From Paenibacillus psychroresistens (GTDB taxonomy: Bacteria > Bacillota > Bacilli > Paenibacillales > NBRC-103111): a DNA stretch of 64,000 nucleotides. Positions 54,520 through 63,520 of the stretch are shown piece after piece. The DNA is taken from the NCBI RefSeq assembly GCF_009728935.1, contig NZ_CP034235.1, positions 7,465,501 to 7,529,500 on the forward strand. The letters run 5' to 3'. The notes under the pieces were generated by a model, which worked only from the letters and a program-made list of their open reading frames with translations, had not been told where the DNA came from and did no database searches. Within the stretch, counting starts at the first letter, position 1, and each line of letters opens with the position of its first letter. The position numbers and the translations under genes were made by a program.

Positions 54520-55176
54520 ATGAAACTGCAGCAGAATGAAAAGCTAGTAATGATCGGGGATTCCATTACAGATTGTGGACGTGCAAGACCTGTAGGCGAG
54601 GGACTTTTTGAAGCAATTGGCAAAGGCTATGTAGCTCAGGTAGAAGCTTTGATCAGCTCGACTTATCCGCAGCGTAAAATTCGCGTGGTTAATGTAGGCA
54701 GCGGCGGGAATACGGTTCGCGATCTAGAAGCCCGCTGGCAGACGGATGTTACGGATCTTAAGCCTGATTGGCTTTCGATTATGATCGGAATCAATGATGT
54801 TTGGAGACAATATGATACTCCTTATATTACCGAGTCACATGTCTATATCGAAGAATATACGGATAAGTTGAATAAATTGGTTGAACAGTCGAAAAAGCAG
54901 GTCAAAGGGATTATCTTGATGACCCCGTTCTATCTGGAGCCCAATCCAAACGATGCGATGCGTGCGACCATGGATCAATATGGGCAAGCTGTAAAAGCAA
55001 TTGCCGAAGCCCACGGAACATTGTTTGTTGATATTCAGGCAGCTTTTGCACCCGTGTTAAAGGAAATATATCCCGCTACACTCGGTTGGGATCGAGTTCA
55101 TCCAAGTCAAGTAGGACACATGGTGATCACCCGTGCATTTCTGAATGCGATTGACTTTTCATGGCAGGGCGAGTGA
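54520..55176 (+). CDS. SGNH/GDSL-type hydrolase
   Basis: A 218-residue cytosolic SGNH hydrolase. The four conserved blocks are visible: Ser in MIGDSITDCG (near residue 15), Gly in VGSGGNTVRD, Asn in IMIGINDVW (near residue 94), and the Asp-His pair in WDRVHPSQVGH near residue 191. Members are esterases or acetyl-transfer enzymes; in this setting, release of acetyl groups from sugars or a rhamnogalacturonan-type substrate is possible but not shown. There is no signal peptide. A TATAAT lies at 54463-54468, in the 250-nt gap shared with the divergent binding-protein gene. Confidence 0.88.
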   Translation: MKLQQNEKLVMIGDSITDCGRARPVGEGLFEAIGKGYVAQVEALISSTYPQRKIRVVNVGSGGNTVRDLEARWQTDVTDLKPDWLSIMIGINDVWRQYDTPYITESHVYIEEYTDKLNKLVEQSKKQVKGIILMTPFYLEPNPNDAMRATMDQYGQAVKAIAEAHGTLFVDIQAAFAPVLKEIYPATLGWDRVHPSQVGHMVITRAFLNAIDFSWQGE

Positions 55177-55216
55177 TTGTGAGACAGGAATGATTAGTTA
55201 TTAATTAAAAAATCCG

Positions 55217-55245
55217 TTGACGTTTCGACGGAACGAGTGTTAAGA
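55217..55245 (+). promoter_or_regulatory. promoter of the leader peptide and exporter operon
   Basis: TTGACG and TTAAGA are separated by 17 nt, about 50 nt upstream of the leader peptide start and 305 nt upstream of the first exporter gene. Confidence 0.6.
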
Positions 55246-55295
55246 TCACATCTATGAATTCGTATCAAATAAATTGGAAAAGGAGGGTGAAGCAG

Positions 55296-55391
55296 ATGGT
55301 TAATGTACGATTTATGGATCATTTAAAAACACATCAATCTCATACATTAACTAAATATAGCCTAACCTTTCCGACGACATTTCTAGCTTAG
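55296..55391 (+). CDS. leader peptide of the bmrCD-type operon
   Basis: A 31-codon open frame (MVNVRFMDHLKTHQ...TTFLA) preceded by AAAGGAGGGTGAAGCAG, an excellent ribosome binding site 7 nt from the ATG. Its stop lies 38 nt before the first of two tandem terminator hairpins, and the exporter genes follow. This is the arrangement known for ribosome-mediated attenuation of B. subtilis bmrCD, where a translated leader governs antitermination. Stalled ribosomes would free the sequence near 55403-55413 (CGTCACC) to pair with GGGTTACG and prevent the first hairpin. The peptide itself I have not matched. Confidence 0.75.
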   Translation: MVNVRFMDHLKTHQSHTLTKYSLTFPTTFLA

Positions 55392-55429
55392 AAGCAATAA
55401 GCAGTTCGTCACCATTATATAAATGATGG

Positions 55430-55468
55430 AAAACGCGGGTTACGTGCAAACGTCACAAGCGTTTTTTT
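55430..55468 (+). terminator. first attenuator hairpin
   Basis: AAAACGC...GTTACGT-GCAA-ACGTCAC...GCGTTTTTTT: an outer AAAACGC/GCGTTTT stem, an inner stem with one mismatch and a GCAA tetraloop, followed by seven T. Confidence 0.8.
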
Positions 55469-55480
55469 GTTCTCACGAAT

Positions 55481-55516
55481 AAAAAGGCAGGTCGCTTAGG
55501 CGATGTGTCTTTTTTA
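55481..55516 (+). terminator. second attenuator hairpin
   Basis: AAAAAGGCA-GGTCGC / TTAG / GCGATG-TGTCTTTTTT forms a long stem with one mismatch and three G-U pairs, followed by a T tract, 33 nt before the exporter start codon. Confidence 0.7.
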
Positions 55517-55549
55517 AATTCTAAGCAGTCTTAAGGGGTGTTAACCAAC

Positions 55550-57295
55550 ATGTTTATAGTTTTTAAGAAATTAAGCTGGTTTTTTCGATTGGAATGGAAA
55601 CGGTATACGATAGCAATTATTTTGCTGAATATTTGTGGATTTATTGAAGTCATTCCACCTAGATTGATCGGGAATGCCATTGATGGGATACATACTGGCA
55701 CAATGAGTATGGAACGTTTAACTCATTTACTGTTCTTATATGGCGGCCTAATTGTGGCTAGCTACATATTAACCTATGTATGGATTTATAAGCTGTTTGG
55801 CGGCTCTATTGTGCTGGAGAGATTGCTTCGTTCCAAGCTAATGCGCCATCTTCTGAAGATGACTCCTACGTTCTATGAACGCAATCGCACTGGTGATTTA
55901 ATGGCACGCGCAACCAACGATTTAACGGCTGTATCCACTACCGCTGGCTTTGGAATTCTAACCTTAGTCGACTCGACCGTTTACATGTGCACGATTCTCG
56001 GGATGATGGGGTTTCTGATTAGCTGGAAGCTTACTCTCGCTGCTTTAATCCCGCTGCCGCTTATGGCTTACATTATGGGGAAATTGGGCAACCAAATTCA
56101 CGGACGTTTTATGCGCGCACAGGATGCATTTGGCGATATGAATGATCGTGTGCTGGAAACCATTGCTGGCGTTCGCGTGATTCGCGCCTTCGTCCAAGAG
56201 ACAGCAACCGAGCAGCGTTTCCAAGATATGACCACAGATGTTTATCGCAAGAATATCGCAGTCACTCAGATAGATTCGCTTTTCGAACCCATTGTAAAAA
56301 TTCTCGTGAGTGCAAGCTATTTAATCGGGTTATGTTATGGCGGTTATCTTGTATTCCATAGTCAACTCACACCTGGAGAGCTAGTTACATTTAATGTGTT
56401 TCTCGGGATGTTAATTTGGCCGATGATGGCTATTGGCGAGTTAATCAACGTCATGCAGCGCGGTAATGCTTCATTAGATCGCGTAAATGAAACGCTCGGC
56501 TATAAGCCAGATGTTGTCGATCATGAAGGTCACGAAGAGCTGAAGCGACCAGAAACGATTATTTTTGATCAAGTTAGCTTTCGTTATCCATCCTCAACAG
56601 TTGATAATTTGATTCAGATTTCTTTAACACTGAAGCAAGGGCAGACCTTAGGAATTGTCGGTAAAACCGGTAGCGGTAAGACCACCCTGCTCAGACAGCT
56701 GCTGCGAGAATATCCACTTGGGCAAGGTACAATCAGCATTTCTGATATACCGCTCCAGCAGTTGAATACGGATAATATTCATGGTTGGCTCGGTTATGTA
56801 CCTCAACAGCCAGTCCTATTCTCCAAAACCATTCGAGAGAACATTCTATTGGGTGGTCAGAATGCTACAGAGGATGAGCTGCAAAATGCTCTGGAGCTAG
56901 CCTCCTTCAGTAAGGAAATGAAGTATCTGCCCGATGGGATTCATACCCTTGTTGGTGAAAAAGGTGTTGCCTTATCTGGCGGCCAGAAACAACGAGTTTC
57001 CATTGCTCGCGCTTTAATAGCTAATCCAGAAATCCTGATACTCGATGATGCGCTATCCGCAGTAGATGCCAAAACAGAAACCAAAATCGTACAGGGCATA
57101 CGCAATCAACGAGCAGGACGTACAACCTTGATCACGACCCATAGACTTTCCGCTGTGCAGCATGCAGACTGGATTATTGTGATGGACGAAGGCGCCATTA
57201 TTGAAGAAGGAACCCACGATCATCTGGTGCAGCAGAATGGCTGGTATAGGGAACAGTACGACCGACAACAAATTGAAGCCCAAATCGAAGCGTAA
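55550..57295 (+). CDS. bmrC: ABC exporter half-subunit, BmrC type
   Basis: A 581-residue half-transporter (six transmembrane helices at about 15-320, then the nucleotide-binding domain). Walker A is GKTGSGKTTLL, the signature LSGGQKQRVSIARAL is canonical. After the Walker B Asp, the position of the catalytic Glu is Asp (LILDDALSAVD), the asymmetry seen in BmrC-type subunits, so one ATP site is degenerate. B. subtilis BmrC (585 aa) is nearly the same length. The start at 55550 has AAGGGGTG 9 nt upstream; a GTG at 55538 is in frame. It pairs with the next gene, 15 nt downstream, and is controlled by the leader attenuator. Confidence 0.9.
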   Translation: MFIVFKKLSWFFRLEWKRYTIAIILLNICGFIEVIPPRLIGNAIDGIHTGTMSMERLTHLLFLYGGLIVASYILTYVWIYKLFGGSIVLERLLRSKLMRHLLKMTPTFYERNRTGDLMARATNDLTAVSTTAGFGILTLVDSTVYMCTILGMMGFLISWKLTLAALIPLPLMAYIMGKLGNQIHGRFMRAQDAFGDMNDRVLETIAGVRVIRAFVQETATEQRFQDMTTDVYRKNIAVTQIDSLFEPIVKILVSASYLIGLCYGGYLVFHSQLTPGELVTFNVFLGMLIWPMMAIGELINVMQRGNASLDRVNETLGYKPDVVDHEGHEELKRPETIIFDQVSFRYPSSTVDNLIQISLTLKQGQTLGIVGKTGSGKTTLLRQLLREYPLGQGTISISDIPLQQLNTDNIHGWLGYVPQQPVLFSKTIRENILLGGQNATEDELQNALELASFSKEMKYLPDGIHTLVGEKGVALSGGQKQRVSIARALIANPEILILDDALSAVDAKTETKIVQGIRNQRAGRTTLITTHRLSAVQHADWIIVMDEGAIIEEGTHDHLVQQNGWYREQYDRQQIEAQIEA

Positions 57296-57310
57296 GCAGG
57301 TGAATTACTA

Positions 57311-59332
57311 ATGAAACAAACGGGGAAAAAATTATTCCAATATGCCACTTATTATAAGAAAACGATTATCATTGCCTTGATACTACTGGCCTTTGCTGTT
57401 ACTGCTGAGCTAGCAGGTCCATTTATCGCTAAAAGAATGATTGATCGTCATATCCTTGGCATCGAATCAGCATGGTATGAGGTCACAACTAAGGATGCCA
57501 AGTCCATTCCTTACAAAGGTGCTCTCTATAAAAGAGCCGATAATCTCGGTGCAAATGAAGTCCATGGCCGTGAGGTCCGCATTCTCCAAGTAGGTATACA
57601 CATGGTTTTCGTAAATCAGCCTTTAACCTTTGAAGGAAAGCCCAAGCTTGAAGGCTCTTCACTTACCATTACCAGGGATTCAGAGTCTGTAAGTTATCCT
57701 GTGCAGACCCTTAGCGTACAAGAGCTCTATCAATTCTATAAGCCGGAGTTCAACAGCTTGCTGCAATTGGCTGTGTTTTATTTCATCTTAATTGTTGCTG
57801 CATCTTTCCTTACTTATGGACAGCGTTACATGCTGCAAGCCGCGGCCAATCGCATTATTCAGAAAATGCGGATTGATGTTTTTGCACAGATTCAGCGCTT
57901 GCCGATTCAGTACTTTGATCATCAGCCAGCAGGTAAGATTGTGTCGAAAATAACCAATGATACAGAAGCTGTGCGTGATCTGTATGTTCAGGTTTTAGCG
58001 AACTTTTTTACCGGAGTCATCTATATTGTAGGTATTATTGCAGCTCTATTCCTGCTCGATTACCGCCTTGCGTTATTCACTATTCCCATTATTCCAATAT
58101 TGTTCATTTGGATCCAGCTTTACCGCAAATATGCCTCCAAATACAATCATGAAATTCGTGAAAGACTGGGTTTAATCAACGGGATTATTAATGAAACGAT
58201 TCAAGGCATGCCGATCATTCGTGTGTTTCGCCAGCAGAAGCCCATGTTCGAGGAATTCGATAAATTAAATCAAGAGCATATGCAATATACCAATAAGCTG
58301 CTTAACTTAAACTCGATTTCGACTCATAATTTAGTTAATGTCATTCGTAATGTTGCTTTTATCGTGCTGATCCTGATGTTCAGCAAAGGCTCCTTTGGCG
58401 TGAGTACAGCACTCTCCATCGGTGTCATTTATGCTTATATTGAATACATGAATCGGATGTTTCATCCGATCGTCGGCATGCTTAATCAGCTAGCCAACCT
58501 TGAAAAAGCTCTAGTATCCGCAAGCCGTGTTTTTGAATTGTTGGATGAGAAGGGAACAGATGTCGTTGCTGGTCAAATGGAGCGCTACAAGGGGCATGTT
58601 AAGTTTGAGAATGTGAATTTTGCCTACATTGAAGACGAAGATGTATTGAAAGATATCTCACTCGACGCCCAGCAAGGTCAAACTGTTGCGTTAGTCGGGC
58701 ATACCGGTTCAGGCAAAAGCTCGATTCTCAACCTGCTCTTCCGCTTCTATGACACCGAACGTGGACGGATTACGATTGACGGTCAGGATATCCGTGAAAT
58801 TCCAAAACAGCTGCTACGTCAGCAGATGGGTATCGTGCTGCAGGATCCGTTCCTGTTTGTTGGAACCATCGCCTCGAATGTAAGCTTGGACGATCCCTCG
58901 ATAACTCGAGAGGTCGTGGAGAAAGCGATCCGCGATGTTGGAGCTGAAGCAATGTTCAGCAATCTGCCACTGGGAATCGACGAGCCTGTTATTGAAAAAG
59001 GCGCTACTCTATCCGCTGGGCAGCGGCAGCTGATTTCTTTTGCCAGAGCGTTGGCGTTTAATCCGGCTATCCTCATCCTCGATGAGGCAACTGCCAGCAT
59101 CGATAGCGAAACGGAAGCCATTATTCAATCCGGCCTAGATGTATTGAAGAAAGGCCGTACTACCTTCATCATTGCACATCGGTTATCTACGATTAAGAAT
59201 GCGGATCAGATTCTCGTATTGGATCGAGGCAAGATCATCGAGCGAGGCAATCATGATTCTTTGATGCAGCAGTCCGGTAAATACTATCAGATGTACCAGC
59301 TCCAGCAGGGGCGTCCCGTCTCTGTCCACTAA
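57311..59332 (+). CDS. bmrD: ABC exporter half-subunit, BmrD type
   Basis: A 673-residue partner, the same length as B. subtilis BmrD. Between helices 1 and 2 there is an extracellular domain of about 80 residues (about 50-140), a feature of BmrD. The nucleotide-binding domain has Walker A GHTGSGKSSIL, a non-canonical signature LSAGQRQLISFARAL, and a regular Walker B with catalytic Glu (LILDEATASID). With BmrC it forms a heterodimeric multidrug/antibiotic exporter with one canonical and one degenerate ATP site. A strong terminator ends the operon. Confidence 0.92.
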   Translation: MKQTGKKLFQYATYYKKTIIIALILLAFAVTAELAGPFIAKRMIDRHILGIESAWYEVTTKDAKSIPYKGALYKRADNLGANEVHGREVRILQVGIHMVFVNQPLTFEGKPKLEGSSLTITRDSESVSYPVQTLSVQELYQFYKPEFNSLLQLAVFYFILIVAASFLTYGQRYMLQAAANRIIQKMRIDVFAQIQRLPIQYFDHQPAGKIVSKITNDTEAVRDLYVQVLANFFTGVIYIVGIIAALFLLDYRLALFTIPIIPILFIWIQLYRKYASKYNHEIRERLGLINGIINETIQGMPIIRVFRQQKPMFEEFDKLNQEHMQYTNKLLNLNSISTHNLVNVIRNVAFIVLILMFSKGSFGVSTALSIGVIYAYIEYMNRMFHPIVGMLNQLANLEKALVSASRVFELLDEKGTDVVAGQMERYKGHVKFENVNFAYIEDEDVLKDISLDAQQGQTVALVGHTGSGKSSILNLLFRFYDTERGRITIDGQDIREIPKQLLRQQMGIVLQDPFLFVGTIASNVSLDDPSITREVVEKAIRDVGAEAMFSNLPLGIDEPVIEKGATLSAGQRQLISFARALAFNPAILILDEATASIDSETEAIIQSGLDVLKKGRTTFIIAHRLSTIKNADQILVLDRGKIIERGNHDSLMQQSGKYYQMYQLQQGRPVSVH

Positions 59333-59343
59333 AGCTTTCCCCC

Positions 59344-59380
59344 AGAGAGCCTTGTCAGATCCTGACAAGGCTCTCTTTTT
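59344..59380 (+). terminator. terminator of the bmrCD operon
   Basis: A perfect 15-bp stem (AGAGAGCCTTGTCAG and its complement) with a 3-nt loop and a T run, 12 nt after the stop codon. Confidence 0.9.
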
Positions 59381-59487
59381 ATATGCTCCTATACCGGCAA
59401 TAGGAGCCCTCCTAAAGCGAAGTTAGTCATTACTAAAGTTGAACCTCACGAGTAGTATTAAAGTATATCGACATGGGAGGAATTATT

Positions 59488-60339
59488 TTGTACAAACTTT
59501 TATTATTACTATTCTTAAGCTGCACCTTATTAGCAGGCTGTTCTGATTCAGAGCATTCCACTTATGATTCATCAGAGCCTATTAAGGAAGCAAAGATTTT
59601 TGCTAAAGGGCTCATATCAGAAGATTTAGTTGCTGCACCACGCTTCTCACCAGACGGCAAGACATTATTCTTCCATAAACCCGATAGACTCTCTGGCCAT
59701 TATCAAATTTTTGTTTCCTATTATATAGACGATGCATGGACAAAACCCGAGCTCCCCGAATTTGCCATTAGCGAAGCATCCGAAGGTGATATGTATTTCA
59801 CCCCTGATGGCACTAAGCTATTCTTTGTTTCCAATCGAGAATCTGGATTTCCAGAGCGCCAATGGAATTATGGATTATGGGTGGTAGATCGAACAGCTAC
59901 AGGCTGGGGTAAACCTACTTATTTAAGTGATGCAGTAAATTCTTATAATGATAACATCGCCTATCCCACAGTAGCCAGCAATGGAAACTTATACTTCCTT
60001 ACCTCTGAAGGGATCAATCTCTCTAGGTTCATAGACGGGAAATATCAGCCAAGAGAAGTGCTCAAACTTGCTGAAATAACACCGGAACAAATCTTTATTC
60101 CCTATATTGCTCACGATGAAAGCTACCTTATTCAAACAGGCCTTGAACCATCTTCGGAGGCCCCCATGTTTATTCGTTACAATAGAAACGGCGTTTGGTC
60201 CAAACCTAAACAACTCAGCAGCAAGCTTATTGGAGGCCGATTTGCTTTTGTCAGTCCGGACGGCCAATATTTATTTTTCTCGAAAGATGATGGGATTTAT
60301 CAGATTGAAATGAGTGAAACAGGGATAGAAGGTACATGA
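59488..60339 (+). CDS. PD40-repeat beta-propeller lipoprotein
   Basis: A 283-residue lipoprotein from the TTG start at 59488, chosen because GGGAGG lies 7 nt upstream; an ATG at 59473 would swallow that site. The signal peptide ends in the lipobox LLAGC. The mature part contains three recognisable PD40/TolB-like strands (RFSPDGKTLFFHKP, YFTPDGTKLFFVSNRE, FVSPDGQYLFFSKDDG) and others less clear, forming a beta-propeller outside the membrane. Function unknown. It is a single-gene unit, convergent with the decayed hybrid kinase gene. Confidence 0.85.
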   Translation: MYKLLLLLFLSCTLLAGCSDSEHSTYDSSEPIKEAKIFAKGLISEDLVAAPRFSPDGKTLFFHKPDRLSGHYQIFVSYYIDDAWTKPELPEFAISEASEGDMYFTPDGTKLFFVSNRESGFPERQWNYGLWVVDRTATGWGKPTYLSDAVNSYNDNIAYPTVASNGNLYFLTSEGINLSRFIDGKYQPREVLKLAEITPEQIFIPYIAHDESYLIQTGLEPSSEAPMFIRYNRNGVWSKPKQLSSKLIGGRFAFVSPDGQYLFFSKDDGIYQIEMSETGIEGT

Positions 60340-60364
60340 GTTTAAAGGAACGCATTCTTCCCCT

Positions 60365-62307
60365 CTAGATTATTCTTTTTAATACTGCTTTTTGCACGGC
60401 ATCTTGGATGGTTTTACTGCCTAATTTTTTATTGATTTCTGTTATATGATTCTTTAATGTATTTTCTTCAATAAAAAGCTTATCTCTAACTTCTTTTTCT
60501 TTTGTGGCCAGTAGAGAATAATACAATGATTTCCTTCTGTTTATCTGTTAAAACACTTTCATTTTTCCGATCTTTAAGCACGTTGTCCACTCTGCGTAAT
60601 AACTCTTCCTTAATAATTGGTTTGGTTGCATAGTCGTTTGCCCCTGCTTGGTAGCCTTGTGCTATACTTTCAGGGGTATTCTTTGCTGTTAGGATAATAA
60701 TGGCTACTTCCTCTGATGTGAATTTCATGCGAACCTGTTGACACACCTCAATACCAGACATTTTCGGCATCATAATATCGAGGATGATTAAATCAATTTT
60801 CTGCCGTGCTATGATTTCTAATGCTGCTGCGCCACTGTCTGCTGTAACAATACCCCAATTCTTCCCGGATAGATGATTAACAATAACCTGCACATTGACT
60901 GGTTCATCATCTACAACGAGTATGTGAAGCTCATTTTCATCTCCATTGACTGATTCAACCTCATTTATTCCTGCCAAATCGGGATTGTGTACAGTAGCGC
61001 TTTCTTGATAAAGTTCAATCGATTGCGGCAAAGTAAAGCTGAACGTCGCCCCCATTCCCAGCTCTGAAAAAACCTCAATCTGCCCACCATGCATCTCTAC
61101 TAAATGCTTGGTAATGGATAGACCTAGTCCAGTCCCGCCATACTCGCGTGAGCTTGAACCATCCAGCTGTTCAAAAGACTGAAAGATTCCCGCCTGATGC
61201 TCCTTAAGAATGCCGACTCCAGTATCTGCAATGCTTATCTCTATAAAACCTGCTTTTTTATGTGAAGAGATCTCTATCGACCCAGTGTGCGTGTATTTTA
61301 TAGCGTTGCCAATTAAATTATATAAGATCTGTTGTACACGATTTGCATCAGCATGAATAACATGAGTTCTGTTCACATTATTTACAAGTAACACAGCCTT
61401 TTCCCCCACTAGGATTTGAGTAGCTTCAAGCACACTTTCGGTTAATTCATGGACGCTTAAGATTTCCTTATCTAAAGCAATCTCTTTGTGATTAAGCTTA
61501 GCATGGTCCAGAATATTAATGACCAGATTGTTCAGCCTTTGCGCACTAGAAATAATGATCAGCATATTCTTACGCATCCTGTCATTAATTGGCCCACCAA
61601 TCCCATTCAGAATCGATTCGCTAATACCAATGATTCCATGCAATGGGGTTCGAAGCTCATGAGAGGTATTCGCGAGAAACTCATCCTTTAGTTTATTCAT
61701 TTTTTCTAGCTCGAGATTTTGATCTTCAATTCGATTGTATACACGCTGGAATCTTCTTCCCATGATGAAGGTTAAGGCAATAACAAAACCAAAAAAGCCC
61801 CAAGTCACCAGTTGGCTGCTTGCATCAATTATATGGAGTGCCCTTAGCAAATCATAAAAGCCGCTGATTATAAAAGCTAAAAGACCCAGCATAAAAACTC
61901 TTGCCTCATAATCTCCCCTAAGTACCTTTGCAGCCGTCATTACAAACATTAAACTGAAAGTACCAAGAGTCAACAAGTCAAAAGGGACGAACATCGAAGT
62001 TAAGCCACTCCTTTTGGCCTCAATCAGAAAAATCGCCGAAAAAGCAAAGATCAAATGAATTTGCCATAATCGCCTTGCTATCTTCTTTATTTTAAAATCT
62101 GTCATTTGTTCATAAAATAAATATAAAAAGATCGGGATTACAAATTCTGTATAGCTTTGTATTTTCCAAGTTAAATTAGCCTCATTTATCGATAAAAACC
62201 AGTAGCTAGTCAAGATGAAAGTATAAAAAGACATAGAAAGCACAAATAAACCTAAGTAAAAATATATTTTTTGCTTACCATTCAGAAATAAAAGGAAGAA
62301 GAAAAAC
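60365..62307 (-). pseudogene. hybrid sensor kinase, 5'-truncated and frameshifted
   Basis: The open part (residues 1-585 from 62243) carries four or more membrane helices of a 7TMR-DISM type sensor, HisKA with H195 in NTSHELRTPLHG, a HATPase domain (DTGVGIL, YGGTGLGLSI) and a receiver domain with D489 in LIILDIMMPKMSG. The reading then fails at about 60506: the same-strand +1 frame continues with ATKEKEVRDKLFIEENTLKNH... to a stop at 60365, a LuxR-type helix-turn-helix that should follow LTDKQKEIIVLFSTG. At the 5' end the frame runs back through FFFFLLFLNGKQKIYFYLG, a membrane segment, into the acetamidase gene, with no start or site, so the sensor head was lost by a deletion near 62300. I infer a broken gene. 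Confidence 0.75.
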
Positions 62308-63081
62308 CGTAGCTTCGTTCAAGTCCTCATGAAAACCAAACGTTATCCAACCAGCAGGAGTTTGCGCTTGTGGCATTTTAATTACTTTATGCTCATTAAT
62401 GGTGAAGGTCAGATCCACTAGCTCCATGGGACATTCAATGGCTTGGCCGCTTATTTCTCCATCCCCTTGTGCAGCATGTCCATCTCCAAGCGAGAACCAA
62501 CCGCCATCTACCGGAATCGGCAAATATAAGGTGCTTCCTTTTGTCAGCTCTTTGCAATCAAGGTTGCCACCACATGGTCTAGGGGGAAATGTAGAATGAT
62601 TGCCAGACTCATCAGGCGGCATCCCGAATATGCCCATAAAAGGACTCAGCTTAACGGAAAAAGCCCGATCTTTGATCTTCGTGGTTGCTATATTTGCTGC
62701 TGCATCTACTTGCCAATCGAGGGTGATCTCTTTTTCCTCTGTTAAGCCTAGCTTTTGATTCTGCCAATTTGGGTACTGCCCTGCAGATGTGAACCCGATA
62801 GTTCCTGGGATAATCTGATTAATTTTTACCTCTAAGGTCATGCCTTTCTTAGCTCCATTAATGTAGATCGGTCCACAAAGCGCGTGGCCCCCATCGATAT
62901 TCTCCCTTCGCTCAACTAACTTAACCCTCTTGCCCGTTTCAATCGAAGCTTGCCCCCAACCAGCATCTAATGTTGAGAATTTTATAGTATCTCCTGAATT
63001 AATCGATAAAATAGTTTCATGCTCTTTTGAGAAAGATCCGTGTACCGTGCTTGAACTTGGGGTTAATGTATAGATAGCCAT
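62275..63081 (-). CDS. acetamidase/formamidase family protein, C-terminally truncated
   Basis: A 268-residue FmdA/AmdA-type protein. Family elements are the YINGAKKGMTLEVKINQI segment near residue 72-90, the metal-site region GIFGMPPDESGNHSTFPPRP (near 150), LPIPVDGGWFSLGDGHAAQGDGE with the conserved Asp and His (near 190-210), and GWITFGFHEDLNEAT at 245-260. The family normally continues some 40-50 residues with a helical end; here 10 unrelated residues and a stop follow, at the same point where the kinase sequence begins, so it is truncated by a deletion. It may still fold but activity is uncertain. Its start is one base after the DUF1992 stop. Confidence 0.82.
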   Translation of the reverse strand: MAIYTLTPSSSTVHGSFSKEHETILSINSGDTIKFSTLDAGWGQASIETGKRVKLVERRENIDGGHALCGPIYINGAKKGMTLEVKINQIIPGTIGFTSAGQYPNWQNQKLGLTEEKEITLDWQVDAAANIATTKIKDRAFSVKLSPFMGIFGMPPDESGNHSTFPPRPCGGNLDCKELTKGSTLYLPIPVDGGWFSLGDGHAAQGDGEISGQAIECPMELVDLTFTINEHKVIKMPQAQTPAGWITFGFHEDLNEATVFLLPFISEW

Positions 63082-63082
63082 C

Positions 63083-63520
63083 CTATATCCACCTCTCCAA
63101 TTGCTCAGCTACAGATTCTTTACTCAAATGGCCCTTTTGCAAAATAGGAAGGGGTACCAGCGAATTGTATTTTTTAATTTTTTTATTGATTTGATCCATA
63201 TCATCATCAGGATTATACTCAGCTTGGTTGTTTAACCTATTAATAAGTGACTGGATGGCATCCCTAATTTCATGCTGTAAATCCAACCAAACTGGAAGGA
63301 TATTCGCATTTTTTAACATCCCGTTTAAAGGATCTCCAGAATCCAGATTAATGGGCTTCCCCTTGCCTGGCAGCTTCTCGAATCCGCCATCCTTTTCATA
63401 GTCTGTGTAAATTTGATCTAACCACCTGGCCAGCATTCGCTCATTAGCAATGGTTTGTGGAGCATCTTCAAGCACCTCTGATTTGATTGCATTTTGCTTA
63501 CTTTTTCCGAAAAAAGACAT
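63083..63520 (-). CDS. DUF1992 (DnaJ-homologue-like) protein
   Basis: A 145-residue protein with the DUF1992 core LARWLDQIYTDYEKDGGFEKLPGKGKPI between residues 31 and 58 and the later NANILPVWLDLQHEI helix. This domain occurs in a human DnaJ subfamily member but bacterial forms have no J domain and no known role. The ATG overlaps the stop codon of the upstream gene by one base (TAATG) and the acetamidase start follows its own stop by one base. The three genes are therefore translationally coupled. Confidence 0.88.
   Translation of the reverse strand: MSFFGKSKQNAIKSEVLEDAPQTIANERMLARWLDQIYTDYEKDGGFEKLPGKGKPINLDSGDPLNGMLKNANILPVWLDLQHEIRDAIQSLINRLNNQAEYNPDDDMDQINKKIKKYNSLVPLPILQKGHLSKESVAEQLERWI

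Noticed and set aside
60486..60520. Programmed frameshift into the LuxR domain of the hybrid kinase
   Set aside because: The needed shift is +1 (or -2), and the A-rich heptamer region supports -1 shifts only; with the 5' truncation also present, decay is simpler.
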